DNA from: Bacteroidales bacterium
GTDB lineage: Bacteria > Bacteroidota > Bacteroidia > Bacteroidales > UBA932
NCBI GenBank assembly: GCA_016288055.1
Contig: JAEEXZ010000002.1
Span: 20,967 to 84,966, forward strand
Direction of reading: 5' to 3'
Length of the DNA: 64,000 nt
Both the position numbers and the translations under genes were made by a program. This document shows positions 8,924 to 17,532 of the stretch, piece by piece. The notes beneath the pieces were generated by a model, which had not been told where the DNA came from, did not search any database, and saw nothing but the letters and a program-made list of their open reading frames with translations. Each line of letters begins with the position of its first letter. Positions within the stretch are counted from its first letter, which is position 1.

Positions 8924-9376
8924 TTAAAAGAGGTAGCGGATGCCGAGGGCGAGGCCTTGCCAGCCGAAGCCGGTGGCGGGAACGAGGTTGAAGGAAGGCT
9001 TCCAGTCAAGGGAGAGCTGGAGAGGGATTTCCTCGAAGCAGTATTCAAGGCCCAGCTGGGCGCCGATACCGGCCCACAGTTTGGTGGAGTTCTGGCCTTC
9101 TGCATCACTGTAGCCGCCGAAGCCGATGTAGGCCTGGGGACCAGCGTAGAAGTTGAAGGGACCTACAGGACAAACCTGGAAGTCATAGGCGAGGCCGGCG
9201 TTGAAGGAGCCGACGCTCCAGCCGAGGTCAATTTCAGCGAAGTTGGCAGCACCAAGGGTGTGCTGATAGGATACTTCGGCACCGTAACCGGCACGGATAC
9301 CGATGGCACGGGGCTGTGCGATGGCCGCAAAGGAAAAGCCCAAGACGGCGACAGCAATTAAAAGAAACTTTTTCAT
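8924..9376 (-). CDS. small outer-membrane beta-barrel protein
   Basis: A 150-residue protein with a clear signal peptide (MKKFLLIAVAVLGFSFAAIAQ, cleavage after AIAQ) and alternating hydrophobic/polar strands typical of a small porin-like or opacity-type barrel, ending in the aromatic IRYLF. It is a single-gene unit, convergent with the nucleoside kinase and divergent from the deoxyhypusine-synthase-like gene. Function is not recognisable beyond outer membrane location. Confidence 0.7.
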   Translation of the reverse strand: MKKFLLIAVAVLGFSFAAIAQPRAIGIRAGYGAEVSYQHTLGAANFAEIDLGWSVGSFNAGLAYDFQVCPVGPFNFYAGPQAYIGFGGYSDAEGQNSTKLWAGIGAQLGLEYCFEEIPLQLSLDWKPSFNLVPATGFGWQGLALGIRYLF

Positions 9377-9438
9377 TATTACGTTTGGTTTAAGGGTTTA
9401 TATCCTAATTCTGTAACACGAAATTACAGAAATTTTTC

Positions 9439-9446
9439 TAAATTTG
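9439..9446 (+). promoter_or_regulatory. Candidate -7 element (TAAATTTG) for the deoxyhypusine-synthase-like gene
   Basis: TAAATTTG matches the Bacteroidota TAnnTTTG element. A clear TTG at the -33 position is missing, so this is only a candidate. The leader to the ATG at 9511 would be about 60 nt. Confidence 0.4.
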
Positions 9447-9510
9447 CAATCTGAAGTCAGGGGTTGGAGACCAAAGACTGGTTTCGCCCGCTGGCCGCTT
9501 TTTAAGTAAA

Positions 9511-10485
9511 ATGGAAAAGGGACCTATCTCTCAATTCATTACCCACAACTACCGTCACTTCAATTCTGCAGCTCTTGTAGATGCTGCAAAAGCCTATGAA
9601 GACCTTCTGAACAAGGGTGGCAAGATGTTCCTGGCCATGGCCGGTGCCATGAGTACGGCTGAACTCGGCCTCTCCCTGGCCGAAATGATCCGTCAGGACA
9701 AAATTTCCTTCGTCTGCTGCAGCGCCAACAACCTGGAGGAAGACATCATGAACCTGGTGGCTCACAACCACTATTATCGTGTACCCGGCTACCGCGACCT
9801 CACCCCGGAGCAGGAGCAGGAACTCATCAACAACCACTACAATCGTGTAACCGATACCTGCATCCCCGAGGAAGAGGCTTTCCGCCGTCTGGAGAAGCAC
9901 CTCGTGGAGGTATGGGACAAAGCCAAAGCTGAAGGTAAGAGATATCTCCCCTACGAGTTCATCTATCAGATGATCCGCAGCGGTGTTCTGGAGCAGTACT
10001 ACGAAATCGACCCCAAGGACAGCTGGGTGGTCGCCGCCTGCGAAAAGAACATCCCCATCATCTGCCCCGCATGGGAAGACTGCACCACCGGTAACATCTT
10101 CACCGCACACGTCATCCGCGGCGAATACGATCCTCACATGGTCATCCAGGGTGTAGAGGTCATGATGTTCCTCGTGGACTGGTACAAGAAGAACAGCCAG
10201 GGCGCCGGCGTCGGTTTCTTCCAGATCGGCGGCGGTACTGCCGGTGACTTCCCCATCTGCTGCGTTCCCATGATGGAGCAGGATCTGGGCTGGACCGGCA
10301 CTCCCCTCTGGGCCTACTTCTGCCAGATCTCCGATTCCACCACCTCCTACGGTTCCTACTCCGGTGCCGTCCCCAACGAGAAAATCACCTGGGGCAAGCT
10401 GGCTCCCGAAACACCCAAGTTCATCGTAGAGTCCGACGCCACCATCGTGGCACCGCTCATCTTCGCCTACGTGCTGGGCTGGTAA
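9511..10485 (+). CDS. deoxyhypusine synthase family protein
   Basis: A 324-residue member of the deoxyhypusine synthase family, NAD-dependent enzymes that transfer the aminobutyl group of spermidine. Recognisable blocks are the LAMAGAMSTAELG nucleotide-binding segment near 48-60, the CCSANNLEEDIMNLVAHNHY segment near 73-92, and the GGGTAGDFPI stretch near 240. Bacteria lack eIF5A, so bacterial members probably act on a small amine (homospermidine-type reactions are known for related enzymes) rather than on a protein; the substrate here is unknown. It stands alone, followed by a strong terminator. Confidence 0.85.
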   Translation: MEKGPISQFITHNYRHFNSAALVDAAKAYEDLLNKGGKMFLAMAGAMSTAELGLSLAEMIRQDKISFVCCSANNLEEDIMNLVAHNHYYRVPGYRDLTPEQEQELINNHYNRVTDTCIPEEEAFRRLEKHLVEVWDKAKAEGKRYLPYEFIYQMIRSGVLEQYYEIDPKDSWVVAACEKNIPIICPAWEDCTTGNIFTAHVIRGEYDPHMVIQGVEVMMFLVDWYKKNSQGAGVGFFQIGGGTAGDFPICCVPMMEQDLGWTGTPLWAYFCQISDSTTSYGSYSGAVPNEKITWGKLAPETPKFIVESDATIVAPLIFAYVLGW

Positions 10486-10509
10486 GTTAGTACCTTATAT
10501 ATTATATCT

Positions 10510-10542
10510 GAGCCTGCTTTTTCCGAGCAGGCTCATTTTTTT
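10510..10542 (+). terminator. Rho-independent terminator
   Basis: GAGCCTGC and GCAGGCTC form a perfect 8-bp stem directly followed by ATTTTTTTT. It ends the deoxyhypusine-synthase-like transcript. Confidence 0.9.
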
Positions 10543-10563
10543 TGTAAAATTTTCACAAAAAAT

Positions 10564-10593
10564 TTGCAGATTAAATTATTCTTTCTACCTTTG
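10564..10593 (+). promoter_or_regulatory. Bacteroidota-type promoter of the ABC/GntR operon
   Basis: TTG at 10564-10566, a 19-bp spacer and TACCTTTG at 10586-10593 match the Bacteroidota primary-sigma consensus. The start site would fall just beyond, inside the palindrome at 10595-10618. Confidence 0.75.
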
Positions 10594-10594
10594 C

Positions 10595-10618
10595 AGTGTA
10601 CTAATGAACTAATACACT
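10595..10618 (+). promoter_or_regulatory. Probable GntR operator (inverted repeat AGTGTAnTA-n6-TAnTACACT)
   Basis: AGTGTACTA and TAATACACT are inverted arms (one mismatch) directly downstream of the -7 box. YtrA-type GntR repressors bind such palindromes overlapping the promoter of their own ABC operon, and a GntR gene of that type is third in this operon. Binding is inferred. Confidence 0.65.
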
Positions 10619-10626
10619 ACAAAGAT

Positions 10627-11451
10627 ATGATTAGCGTAAAAGATTTATCGTTCAGCTATGGTTCCAAAGGAGTGCTCAAAAACATCTCCACGGAGCTGCA
10701 AGGAGGCAATATCTATGGCCTTCTCGGAGAAAATGGCGTGGGTAAGACCACCCTTCTTACTCTTCTGTGCGGCTTGAAAAAGCCCCAGGTGGGAACGATT
10801 GACACGGACGGACGCAATCCCTTCGACCGCCAGCCTTCCCTTCTGGCAGAGCAATTCTATCTTCCCGACGAAGTCGCCCCTGTTCACAGCAAGGCCAACG
10901 CCTTCGGTGAAGAAACCGGCGCTCTCTGGCCCAAATACAGCCAGGAGAAATTCCTTCAGATTCTTCGCGAATTCGAGGTTGACGAGTACCAGCGCATGGA
11001 TACCATGAGCGCGGGCCAGCTCAAGAAAACCTGGATTGCCTTTGCCCTCGCCTGCAATGCCCGCCATTATTTCATGGACGAACCCACCAACGGACTGGAC
11101 ATCCCTTCAAAGTCCATGTTCCGCAAAGCCATCATGAAATACACGGACGAAGAATCGGCCGTCATCATTTCCACCCACCAGGTCCGTGACCTGGAAAACA
11201 TCATCGACCCCATCATCATCCTGGACAAGGAAGACGTGCTTGTCAACGCTTCCCTGGCGGAAATCAGCGAGAAACTCTACTTCGACTACGGCAACACCAT
11301 CCATCCCGAAGCACTGTACATGGAAAGCACCCCTACCGGATGCATCCAGGTGTACCCCAATACCACCGGCGAAGAGTCCAAGGTGCATATCGAAGCCCTC
11401 TTCAATGCCGTCCATGCCCATAAAGATGTTGTAAAAGCCTTATTCAAATAG
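10627..11451 (+). CDS. ABC transporter ATP-binding protein
   Basis: A 274-residue ATPase. Walker A is GENGVGKT (34-41), the signature is a variant MSAGQLKK in place of LSGGQ, Walker B is in HYFMDEPTNGLD, and the switch His is in ISTHQVRDLE. The start ATG at 10627 is preferred over the longer frame because the promoter and operator lie inside that extension. It pairs with the membrane protein that begins 5 bp after its stop. The operon type (ABC plus YtrA-like GntR) is known for drug or envelope-stress response; the substrate is not evident. Confidence 0.88.
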   Translation: MISVKDLSFSYGSKGVLKNISTELQGGNIYGLLGENGVGKTTLLTLLCGLKKPQVGTIDTDGRNPFDRQPSLLAEQFYLPDEVAPVHSKANAFGEETGALWPKYSQEKFLQILREFEVDEYQRMDTMSAGQLKKTWIAFALACNARHYFMDEPTNGLDIPSKSMFRKAIMKYTDEESAVIISTHQVRDLENIIDPIIILDKEDVLVNASLAEISEKLYFDYGNTIHPEALYMESTPTGCIQVYPNTTGEESKVHIEALFNAVHAHKDVVKALFK

Positions 11452-11455
11452 CCTT

Positions 11456-12268
11456 ATGAAAAGCGAAGTATTCAACGGTTCCCGTTTCTGGAACTATTTC
11501 AAATACGATCTTGTACAGATGTGGCGCAACCACATGAAAGCCGCCATCGGCATCGGCCTTTCCGGTGTCATCGTTTACTTCATAACGGTGATTCTCTCCC
11601 TGACGATCACCGGAGCCTGGAACGGTCCCAACATCATCGTAAGAGCGCTCACCTTCTTCTTCGCCGGCGCAGCCCTTGAACTGTACTACACCCGCATCTA
11701 TGGCTATCTGACGGATCGTCGTAAAGGTAGCGCATGGCTTATGGTTCCGGCCTCCAGCTTTGAAAAGTGGCTTTCCATGATGATCATGTCACTTCTCATC
11801 CTTCCCATCCTGCTGGCCGCCGTATTCCTCGTCCTTGACTGGCTGATGTGCGCCCTCGACCCCACGGTTGGAGATTCCATCCTCCACTACGCCTTTGACG
11901 GTATCAGTTCTCTCCGCACGGCGCTGGACGAGGTCAATGCAGAGTACAATACTTTCTGGACTCCCGGAATGTTCGTGCCTGTCTTCATCGTTTCCTTCTG
12001 CTTCAACTATCTGTTTTTCCTGCTCTGCGGTATTTGCTTCAAGAAAAACAAGATTGTCAATGCCTTCCTGGTAATCATTCTTACCAGCATCGTCTGGACC
12101 ATTTGCATGAGCGTCTTCGGCTTCCCCACTTACTATAATATCGAAGTATTTGCCGACGCAGAGCACGCCCTTGAAAAAATGATGACGATACTCAATATTG
12201 TAACAGGAGCCGCCGCTGTGGGTATCGCCGGAGGCATCTTCTACAGAATCAAAACTTTAAAACATTAG
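11456..12268 (+). CDS. ABC transporter permease-like membrane protein
   Basis: A 270-residue integral membrane protein with about six hydrophobic segments (near 30-52, 63-80, 104-126, 170-190, 200-222 and 240-260). It has no recognised family motif that I can name, but sits between the ATPase and the GntR regulator with 4-bp gaps, so it is almost certainly the membrane partner. Confidence 0.75.
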   Translation: MKSEVFNGSRFWNYFKYDLVQMWRNHMKAAIGIGLSGVIVYFITVILSLTITGAWNGPNIIVRALTFFFAGAALELYYTRIYGYLTDRRKGSAWLMVPASSFEKWLSMMIMSLLILPILLAAVFLVLDWLMCALDPTVGDSILHYAFDGISSLRTALDEVNAEYNTFWTPGMFVPVFIVSFCFNYLFFLLCGICFKKNKIVNAFLVIILTSIVWTICMSVFGFPTYYNIEVFADAEHALEKMMTILNIVTGAAAVGIAGGIFYRIKTLKH

Positions 12269-12272
12269 AATC

Positions 12273-12611
12273 ATGGACTTTCACGGAGAAAAACCCATCT
12301 ATCTCCAGATTGCCGACGTGTTTTGCGAAAACATCCTGACCGGCACTCTGAAGGCGGACGAGCGCATCCCGTCTGTCCGCGAATACGGCGCCGAGATTGG
12401 CGTGAATCCCAATACTGTCATGAGAGTTTACGAGAAACTGACTGCCGAAGGCATCATCTACAACAAGCGCGGAATCGGTTACTTCGTTTCCGAAGATGCG
12501 CGCGAGAAAATCCTGGACACCCAGCGCAAGGAATTCATTGAGACAGAAGTGCCTGCCATCCGTCGCAAGATGGAACTGCTGGGACTGGATGCAAGTATAT
12601 TCAATAAATAA
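12273..12611 (+). CDS. GntR-family transcriptional regulator (YtrA type)
   Basis: A 112-residue short GntR protein. It has the start typical of the YtrA subfamily (KPIYLQIADVFCENILTG) and a winged helix with the IPSVREYGAEIGVNPNTVMR recognition region at about 30-50. There is no large effector domain. The likely target is the palindrome at 10595-10618, which would make the operon self-repressed. Confidence 0.87.
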   Translation: MDFHGEKPIYLQIADVFCENILTGTLKADERIPSVREYGAEIGVNPNTVMRVYEKLTAEGIIYNKRGIGYFVSEDAREKILDTQRKEFIETEVPAIRRKMELLGLDASIFNK

Positions 12612-12618
12612 TAAAGCA

Positions 12619-13302
12619 ATGAAAAAACTATTCCTCCTCATCAGTTGCGCAGCTGTCCTGTTTACCGGCTGCATCAGCATTAACTACGGATTCAAGACTG
12701 TCCGCTGCAACGGACCCGTCGAAGAAGTGTACTTTGAAGACTTGAAGGACTTCAGCAAGATCGAAGCATTTGCTTCCGTTGACCTGAACATTGTCCAGGC
12801 CGACACCTTCTCTGTAAAAGTGACCGCCAACAAGGAAGTGTTCGATTACCTGAACTACCAGATAAAAGACGAAACGCTCCTTCTCGTCACCAAAGACAGC
12901 GTAGCCCTCCGTGCAGAGAAATACGTTGTGGACATCACGCTTCCCTACATCGAGAAGATTGAAGTCTTCGGCGCGGGAGACGTAGATTTCAAAGGCAACT
13001 ATGCCTCTGACAAGTCGCTCGCCATTGACGTCAACGGTGCGGCCGATATCAATATCGGAAAGATGCAGGTCCCCTCAGTGAGCATCGATGTGAATGGTGC
13101 CGGAGACATTGCCATCAACGATTTGGATGCAGAGAAGCTTTCCATCGAAGTGAACGGCGCCGGTGATGTGGTCGTCGCCGGAAAATGCGAGAAGTGCAGC
13201 TTCTCCGTGAATGGTGCCGGTGACATCGATGCCAAAAATCTGGAATGCAACGATGTCAAGACGCACAAGTCCGGACTTGCCAGCATCGCGCTCAAAAAGT
13301 AA
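12619..13302 (+). CDS. DUF2807 (putative auto-transporter adhesin, head domain) lipoprotein
   Basis: The start at 12619 gives a lipoprotein signal (MKKLFLLISCAAVLFTGC, lipobox Cys18). The mature part is a DUF2807-type right-handed beta-helix with repeated turns of the form VNGAGDI (for example near residues 140, 158, 178 and 197). These proteins are probably periplasmic or surface anchored. It lies 7 bp after the GntR gene; DUF2807 proteins often accompany such ABC/GntR operons, possibly as envelope-stress sensors. Confidence 0.8.
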   Translation: MKKLFLLISCAAVLFTGCISINYGFKTVRCNGPVEEVYFEDLKDFSKIEAFASVDLNIVQADTFSVKVTANKEVFDYLNYQIKDETLLLVTKDSVALRAEKYVVDITLPYIEKIEVFGAGDVDFKGNYASDKSLAIDVNGAADINIGKMQVPSVSIDVNGAGDIAINDLDAEKLSIEVNGAGDVVVAGKCEKCSFSVNGAGDIDAKNLECNDVKTHKSGLASIALKK

Positions 13303-13335
13303 CTTTTTTCTTCCTTAAATAATCGTTTTGTGCTT

Positions 13336-13421
13336 GGGACGAATGGCCAAAAAAGCGGTCATTCGTCCCAAAATCGTTACTTTCGTCCCTAAATAGCAGT
13401 TTTAACCCCATTCATTCGTCC
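13336..13421 (+). repeat. Four copies of ATTCGTCCC, two as a hairpin
   Basis: GGGACGAATG (13336) and CATTCGTCCC (13360) form a 10-bp inverted repeat, followed by direct copies TTTCGTCCC (13381) and ATTCGTCCC (13413). This array lies just upstream of the acyltransferase promoter and could be an operator cluster. Confidence 0.6.
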
Positions 13422-13484
13422 CAGACAACATTTCTTTTTTCAGGTCTTTCGCACGCTGTAATTTTGCGCAAAACCTTGAGAGAA

Positions 13485-14762
13485 ATGATTGCAACTATTC
13501 CCGCCCGACTCAGACTGGACAACGCAGCAAACATCTATCCCGCATCCATGTCCAAGCATTACAGCTCGTTGTACAGGATGAAGGTAAGCCTTGTCGATCC
13601 CGTCGATACAGATATATTACAGGCCGCGCTACTGCGCGTATCCGAACGCATTCCCACTTTCCGGTGCACGCTTAGAAACGGCACTTTCTGGTGGTATCTT
13701 GACCGCTGCAAAGCGCTGCCCTGCATAAGACCCGTGAAACCCCTCAAACATTTTTCCTTCAAAGAACAGGAAGGTCTCCTCTATCGTGTGAGCGTAGAAG
13801 GCAAGGAGATCCTGCTTGACGTGTTTCACGCCCTTGCCGACGGAAACGGCGCCATGTGTTTCCTTCTGACGCTTGCAGGAGAGTACATCCGCACCCGTTA
13901 CGGAGTGAGCCTCACTTACAACCAGCTTGTCTGGAACCCTGGCGAACACCCCGTATATGCAGAAGTGGAAGACAGCTTCAAAACCGTCTTCAGCGGCCGC
14001 CACGGCCAGCTGGAGAAGAATGTCGATGCCTACCACATCCGCGGGAACGTACTCCCCTTCTCCGCCGTCAAGGACCTGCGCGCCGTTTTGTCGGCCGATG
14101 CATTCCGCCGCGTATGCCGGCAGTACGGCTGCACCGTGACCGAACTTCTCACGGCCACCATGCTCTGGGCGCTGCAGGAAGAGCACAGGATTGATACATC
14201 GGCCCGCAAGCGCAGCGTCCTGAAGGTCTCGGTGCCCGTGAACCTGAGGCCGATCTACGGCAGCCGCACCGTGCGCAACTTCTCCTCCTACGTAAACCTG
14301 GGCGTTGACGTTAAAGACGGCTATTACTCCTTCCCGGAGCTGGTGGCAGCCGTAAAGGCACAGAAAGAGCACGACTTGCGCAAGGAGAACCTGGAGCCCA
14401 AGATCGCTGCCAACGTAGAGCTGGAGGAAATGCTCCTGGTACGCATGCTTCCCCTCAAGATCAAGCATCCCATCATCGATATCATCAACCTGCTGCATGG
14501 AGACCGCTTCTGCTCCCAGACGCTCTCCAATATGGGAAATCTGGAAGTGCCGGAAGAAATGCGCATTTATATGACAGGAGTGGACTTCATCCTGGGACGC
14601 CAGCGCGGCAACAGCGGCGCATTCTCCTGCGTAAGTTACAACGGGAAGATGTATCTGCACATGACACGGAAAGTGGCGGGAGACCGTTTCGAGATGGCTT
14701 TCCTGCGCCAGCTTTCCGCTCTGGGGCTTTCCGTAAGCACCCAGCTTACAAATCTAGCCTAA
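13485..14762 (+). CDS. condensation-fold acyltransferase (alcohol acetyltransferase-like)
   Basis: A 425-residue protein of the CoA-dependent acyltransferase/condensation superfamily. The active-site motif HALADGNG (HxxxDG) is near residues 109-116. The N-terminus LRLDNAANIYPAS matches the alcohol-acetyltransferase-like family. I prefer the ATG at 13485 to the upstream TTG at 13464 because a TAATTTTG promoter box at 13459-13466 overlaps the latter. Substrate is unknown; related proteins transfer acyl groups to alcohols or lipids. The 3' end overlaps the convergent gene. Confidence 0.75.
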   Translation: MIATIPARLRLDNAANIYPASMSKHYSSLYRMKVSLVDPVDTDILQAALLRVSERIPTFRCTLRNGTFWWYLDRCKALPCIRPVKPLKHFSFKEQEGLLYRVSVEGKEILLDVFHALADGNGAMCFLLTLAGEYIRTRYGVSLTYNQLVWNPGEHPVYAEVEDSFKTVFSGRHGQLEKNVDAYHIRGNVLPFSAVKDLRAVLSADAFRRVCRQYGCTVTELLTATMLWALQEEHRIDTSARKRSVLKVSVPVNLRPIYGSRTVRNFSSYVNLGVDVKDGYYSFPELVAAVKAQKEHDLRKENLEPKIAANVELEEMLLVRMLPLKIKHPIIDIINLLHGDRFCSQTLSNMGNLEVPEEMRIYMTGVDFILGRQRGNSGAFSCVSYNGKMYLHMTRKVAGDRFEMAFLRQLSALGLSVSTQLTNLA

Positions 14763-15287
14763 AGGATAGAAAAGGTTGTTGTAGCGGCTGTGCCAGCTTT
14801 TGTCATACTGCTTACGGATGACGCGGGCGCTGGCAAAGAGGTTGAAATTATCCCACGCCGCCAGAAACAGGGCGGCAAAGTCCTCGCGGCCATGAAGGGC
14901 CAGCGCGAACAGCGTGTACACAGCTACGACATAGACCATGGCGCGCTCGCGGTCGTCGGCCTGGGGATTGTCCGGCGTCACAAGGACGAGGCGTTCGGCC
15001 TGCGCGAAAGAGAGGTCCGCGATGGCATCGGCGAGGAGAGGGTCGGAGGCGGGCCGATAAAGTTGGCGGCAGTAGCGCTCCCCTGCCCGCGTGCGGGTAT
15101 CGGCCTCCTTTTCCAGGATCGCATTAGGGGACGGCAGCGCGCTCTCGAAGTAGCGGGACGGACTGGCCTTCCCTTTCAGGAAATCGAGAGCCAGGATGCA
15201 GTAATCCCGCACGGAGGCTTCCACATCCATTTTCATGGGCGCGTTTTCGTCTATTCTGCGGAGTATGTCATCCAAATTCGCCGGCAT
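14754..15287 (-). CDS. conserved hypothetical protein
   Basis: A 177-residue soluble, helix-rich protein I do not recognise. I chose the Met at 15287 (MPANLDDILRRIDENAP) since the longer frame runs back through the divergent dehydrogenase promoter. It has an alanine-rich middle, no signal peptide and no membrane segment. It is divergent from the 2-hydroxyacid dehydrogenase and its 3' end overlaps the acyltransferase by 9 bp. Confidence 0.6.
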   Translation of the reverse strand: MPANLDDILRRIDENAPMKMDVEASVRDYCILALDFLKGKASPSRYFESALPSPNAILEKEADTRTRAGERYCRQLYRPASDPLLADAIADLSFAQAERLVLVTPDNPQADDRERAMVYVVAVYTLFALALHGREDFAALFLAAWDNFNLFASARVIRKQYDKSWHSRYNNLFYPLG

Positions 15288-15314
15288 ATCACTCGTAAAT
15301 ATACGAATTTTACT

Positions 15315-15322
15315 TAATTTTG
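15315..15322 (+). promoter_or_regulatory. -7 element TAATTTTG five bases before the start codon
   Basis: TAATTTTG ends 5 nt before the ATG at 15328, leaving no room for a ribosome binding site. The transcript would start at or next to the ATG, implying a leaderless mRNA. Confidence 0.6.
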
Positions 15323-15327
15323 CACCC

Positions 15328-16254
15328 ATGAACATTGTATTTCTTGACGCCATCTCCATGGGGGATGTCTCCCTGGAGGAAATCGCTTCCCTGGGTCATT
15401 TCACCTCCTATCCCACTTCCACCGCGGAAGAAGCCCGCGAGCGCGTGAAGGACGCAGACGTCGTCCTCCTTAACAAAGTCATTGTGGACCAGGCATTTCT
15501 GGACGCTGCGCCCCGGCTCAAACTCGTCTGCGAGGCGGGTACAGGCATCAACAATATCAACGTTCCCCTGTGCGAAAAGCGGGGCGTGATCGTGCGCAAC
15601 GTAGCGGCCTACTCCACCGACTCCGTGGCGCAGACGGCCTGGATGCACATTCTCAACCTCGCGGGACGCGCGTTCCACTACCAGGAATTCGTCCAGAGCG
15701 GGGACTACAGCCGGAATCCCGTCCACGTGGACTACCGGCACCCCTTCACAGAACTTGCCGGGAAAACGCTCGGCATCGTGGGGATGGGCGCCATCGGCCA
15801 GAAAGTCGCAGCCATCGGCACGGCCTTCGGCATGCGCGTAGTCTATTATTCGACGTCCGGGACCGCGCACTGCAAGGACTACCCCTGCGTGACGCTGGAG
15901 GAACTTCTGAAGCAGGCCGATGTCCTCTCCATCCACGCGCCCTACAACGCGCGCACCGCGGGGCTCATCGGCTATGAGCAGCTTCGACAGATGAAGAAAT
16001 CGGCTTTCCTCGTGAATACGGGACGCGGCGGCATCGCCGTGGAGGAAGACCTGGCCCGGGCGCTGGATGAAGGTCTCATCGCCGGCGCGGCCCTCGATGT
16101 ATATGAAAGGGAGCCGCTCCCGCAGAGCAGCCCCCTTATGAAGATCAAAGACTCCGGGCGGCTTATTTTCTCGCCGCACATTGCCTGGTATTCCCGTGAA
16201 GCCCGTGCAAGACTGGCTCACGAGATGGCGGAGAATATCCGCCGTGGATGGTAA
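15328..16254 (+). CDS. D-2-hydroxyacid dehydrogenase (NAD-dependent)
   Basis: A 308-residue member of the D-isomer 2-hydroxyacid dehydrogenase family, related to glycerate/phosphoglycerate dehydrogenases. The NAD-binding motif GIVGMGAIGQKVA is near 147-159, the conserved Arg/Gly segment VNTGRGGIAVEEDL near 229-242, and the catalytic His in FSPHIAWYS near 280. It reduces a 2-keto acid or hydroxypyruvate; the exact substrate is not determinable. There is no ACT domain, so it is not a long-form SerA. Confidence 0.85.
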   Translation: MNIVFLDAISMGDVSLEEIASLGHFTSYPTSTAEEARERVKDADVVLLNKVIVDQAFLDAAPRLKLVCEAGTGINNINVPLCEKRGVIVRNVAAYSTDSVAQTAWMHILNLAGRAFHYQEFVQSGDYSRNPVHVDYRHPFTELAGKTLGIVGMGAIGQKVAAIGTAFGMRVVYYSTSGTAHCKDYPCVTLEELLKQADVLSIHAPYNARTAGLIGYEQLRQMKKSAFLVNTGRGGIAVEEDLARALDEGLIAGAALDVYEREPLPQSSPLMKIKDSGRLIFSPHIAWYSREARARLAHEMAENIRRGW

Positions 16255-17469
16255 TTAAGCGCCCAGGCGTACTTCCAGACGCTTTCTGATTTCCTGAAGG
16301 AACTGGAGTGAGGTAAGGCCCTTCGGGGTAATGCCCTCGGAGAGGTTCACCAGGTCCTTGGTCTCCAGACCCTCGTTCAGGGTGTCGAAGCAGGCCTGCT
16401 CCAGCTGGTTGGCGTAGTTCACCAGTTCCGGCAGGTTGTCCATCTCGCCGCGCTTGCGGAAGGCACCGCTCCAGGCGAAGATGGTGGCCATCGGGTTGGT
16501 GGAAGTCTCCTCACCCTTGAGATACTTGTAATAGTGACGGGTCACGGTGCCGTGAGCGGCCTCGTACTCGTACTTGCCGTCGGGGCTCACCAGCACGGAA
16601 GTCATCATGGCCAGGGAACCGAATGCGGTGGACACCATGTCGGACATCACGTCGCCGTCGTAGTTCTTGCAGGCCCAGATGAAACCGCCCTCGGAGCGCA
16701 TCACACGGGCCACTGCGTCGTCGATGAGCGTGTAAAAGTACTCGATGCCGGCGGCCTCGAACTGCTCCTTGTACTCGTTCTCGTAGATTTCCTCGAAGAT
16801 GGCCTTGAAGCGGCCGTCATACTTCTTGGAGATGGTATCCTTGGTGGCGAACCACAGGTTTTGCTTCACATCCAGCGCGTATTTGAAGCAGGCGTGGGCG
16901 AAGCTGCTGATGGACTTGTCGGTGTTATGCATGCCCTCGATCACGCCGGGGCCGGCAAACTCGTGGATCACTTCCTCGATGCGCTCGCCGGAAACGCCTT
17001 CGAACACCAGTTTGGCCACACCGGGCTCGGTGGTCTGGATTTCCACATCACGGTACACGTCGCCGTAAGCGTGACGGGCGATGGTGATGGGCTTCTTCCA
17101 GAACTTCACGGCCGGATGGATGGAAGGGATGGTGATAGGTGTACGGAACACGGTACCGTCCAGCATGGCGCGGATGGTTCCGTTCGGGCTCTTCCACATC
17201 TGGTGCAGATTGTACTCGCTCATGCGCTGCACGTTGGGAGTGATGGTGGCGCACTTGACGGCAACGCCCAGACGCTTGGTGGCGTTGGCCGAGTCGATGG
17301 TCACCTGGTCGGAGGTCTTGTCGCGGTACGGCAGGCCCAGGTCGTAGTACTCGGTCTTAAGGTCCACGAAGGGCAGGATGAGCTCGTCCTTGATCATTTT
17401 CCAGAGGATTCTGGTCATTTCATCGCCGTCCATCTCTACGAGCGGCGTAGTCATTTTGATTTTTTCCAT
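16255..17469 (-). CDS. icd: NADP-dependent isocitrate dehydrogenase (eukaryote-like type)
   Basis: A 404-residue enzyme converting isocitrate to 2-oxoglutarate. It belongs to the homodimeric type shared with eukaryotes: [19 protein letters not shown] at the start, the isocitrate-binding [16 protein letters not shown] block near 95-110, and the C-terminal [13 protein letters not shown] nucleotide-binding motif near 308-320. It is the last gene of the citX-DUF4954-citCG-acn-icd run, 60 bp after aconitase with family-A repeats in the gap. Confidence 0.94.
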   Translation of the reverse strand: MEKIKMTTPLVEMDGDEMTRILWKMIKDELILPFVDLKTEYYDLGLPYRDKTSDQVTIDSANATKRLGVAVKCATITPNVQRMSEYNLHQMWKSPNGTIRAMLDGTVFRTPITIPSIHPAVKFWKKPITIARHAYGDVYRDVEIQTTEPGVAKLVFEGVSGERIEEVIHEFAGPGVIEGMHNTDKSISSFAHACFKYALDVKQNLWFATKDTISKKYDGRFKAIFEEIYENEYKEQFEAAGIEYFYTLIDDAVARVMRSEGGFIWACKNYDGDVMSDMVSTAFGSLAMMTSVLVSPDGKYEYEAAHGTVTRHYYKYLKGEETSTNPMATIFAWSGAFRKRGEMDNLPELVNYANQLEQACFDTLNEGLETKDLVNLSEGITPKGLTSLQFLQEIRKRLEVRLGA

Positions 17470-17484
17470 AATATTTAATTATTT

Positions 17485-17532
17485 GTCATTCTGAGCGAAT
17501 TATTTGTCATTCTGAGCGAAGCGAAGAATCTA
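17485..17532 (+). repeat. Partial plus complete family-A repeats
   Basis: A truncated copy (GTCATTCTGAGCGAA) is followed by TTATTT and a full copy. They form almost the whole aconitase-icd spacer, and may be a short tandem slippage product. Confidence 0.75.
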
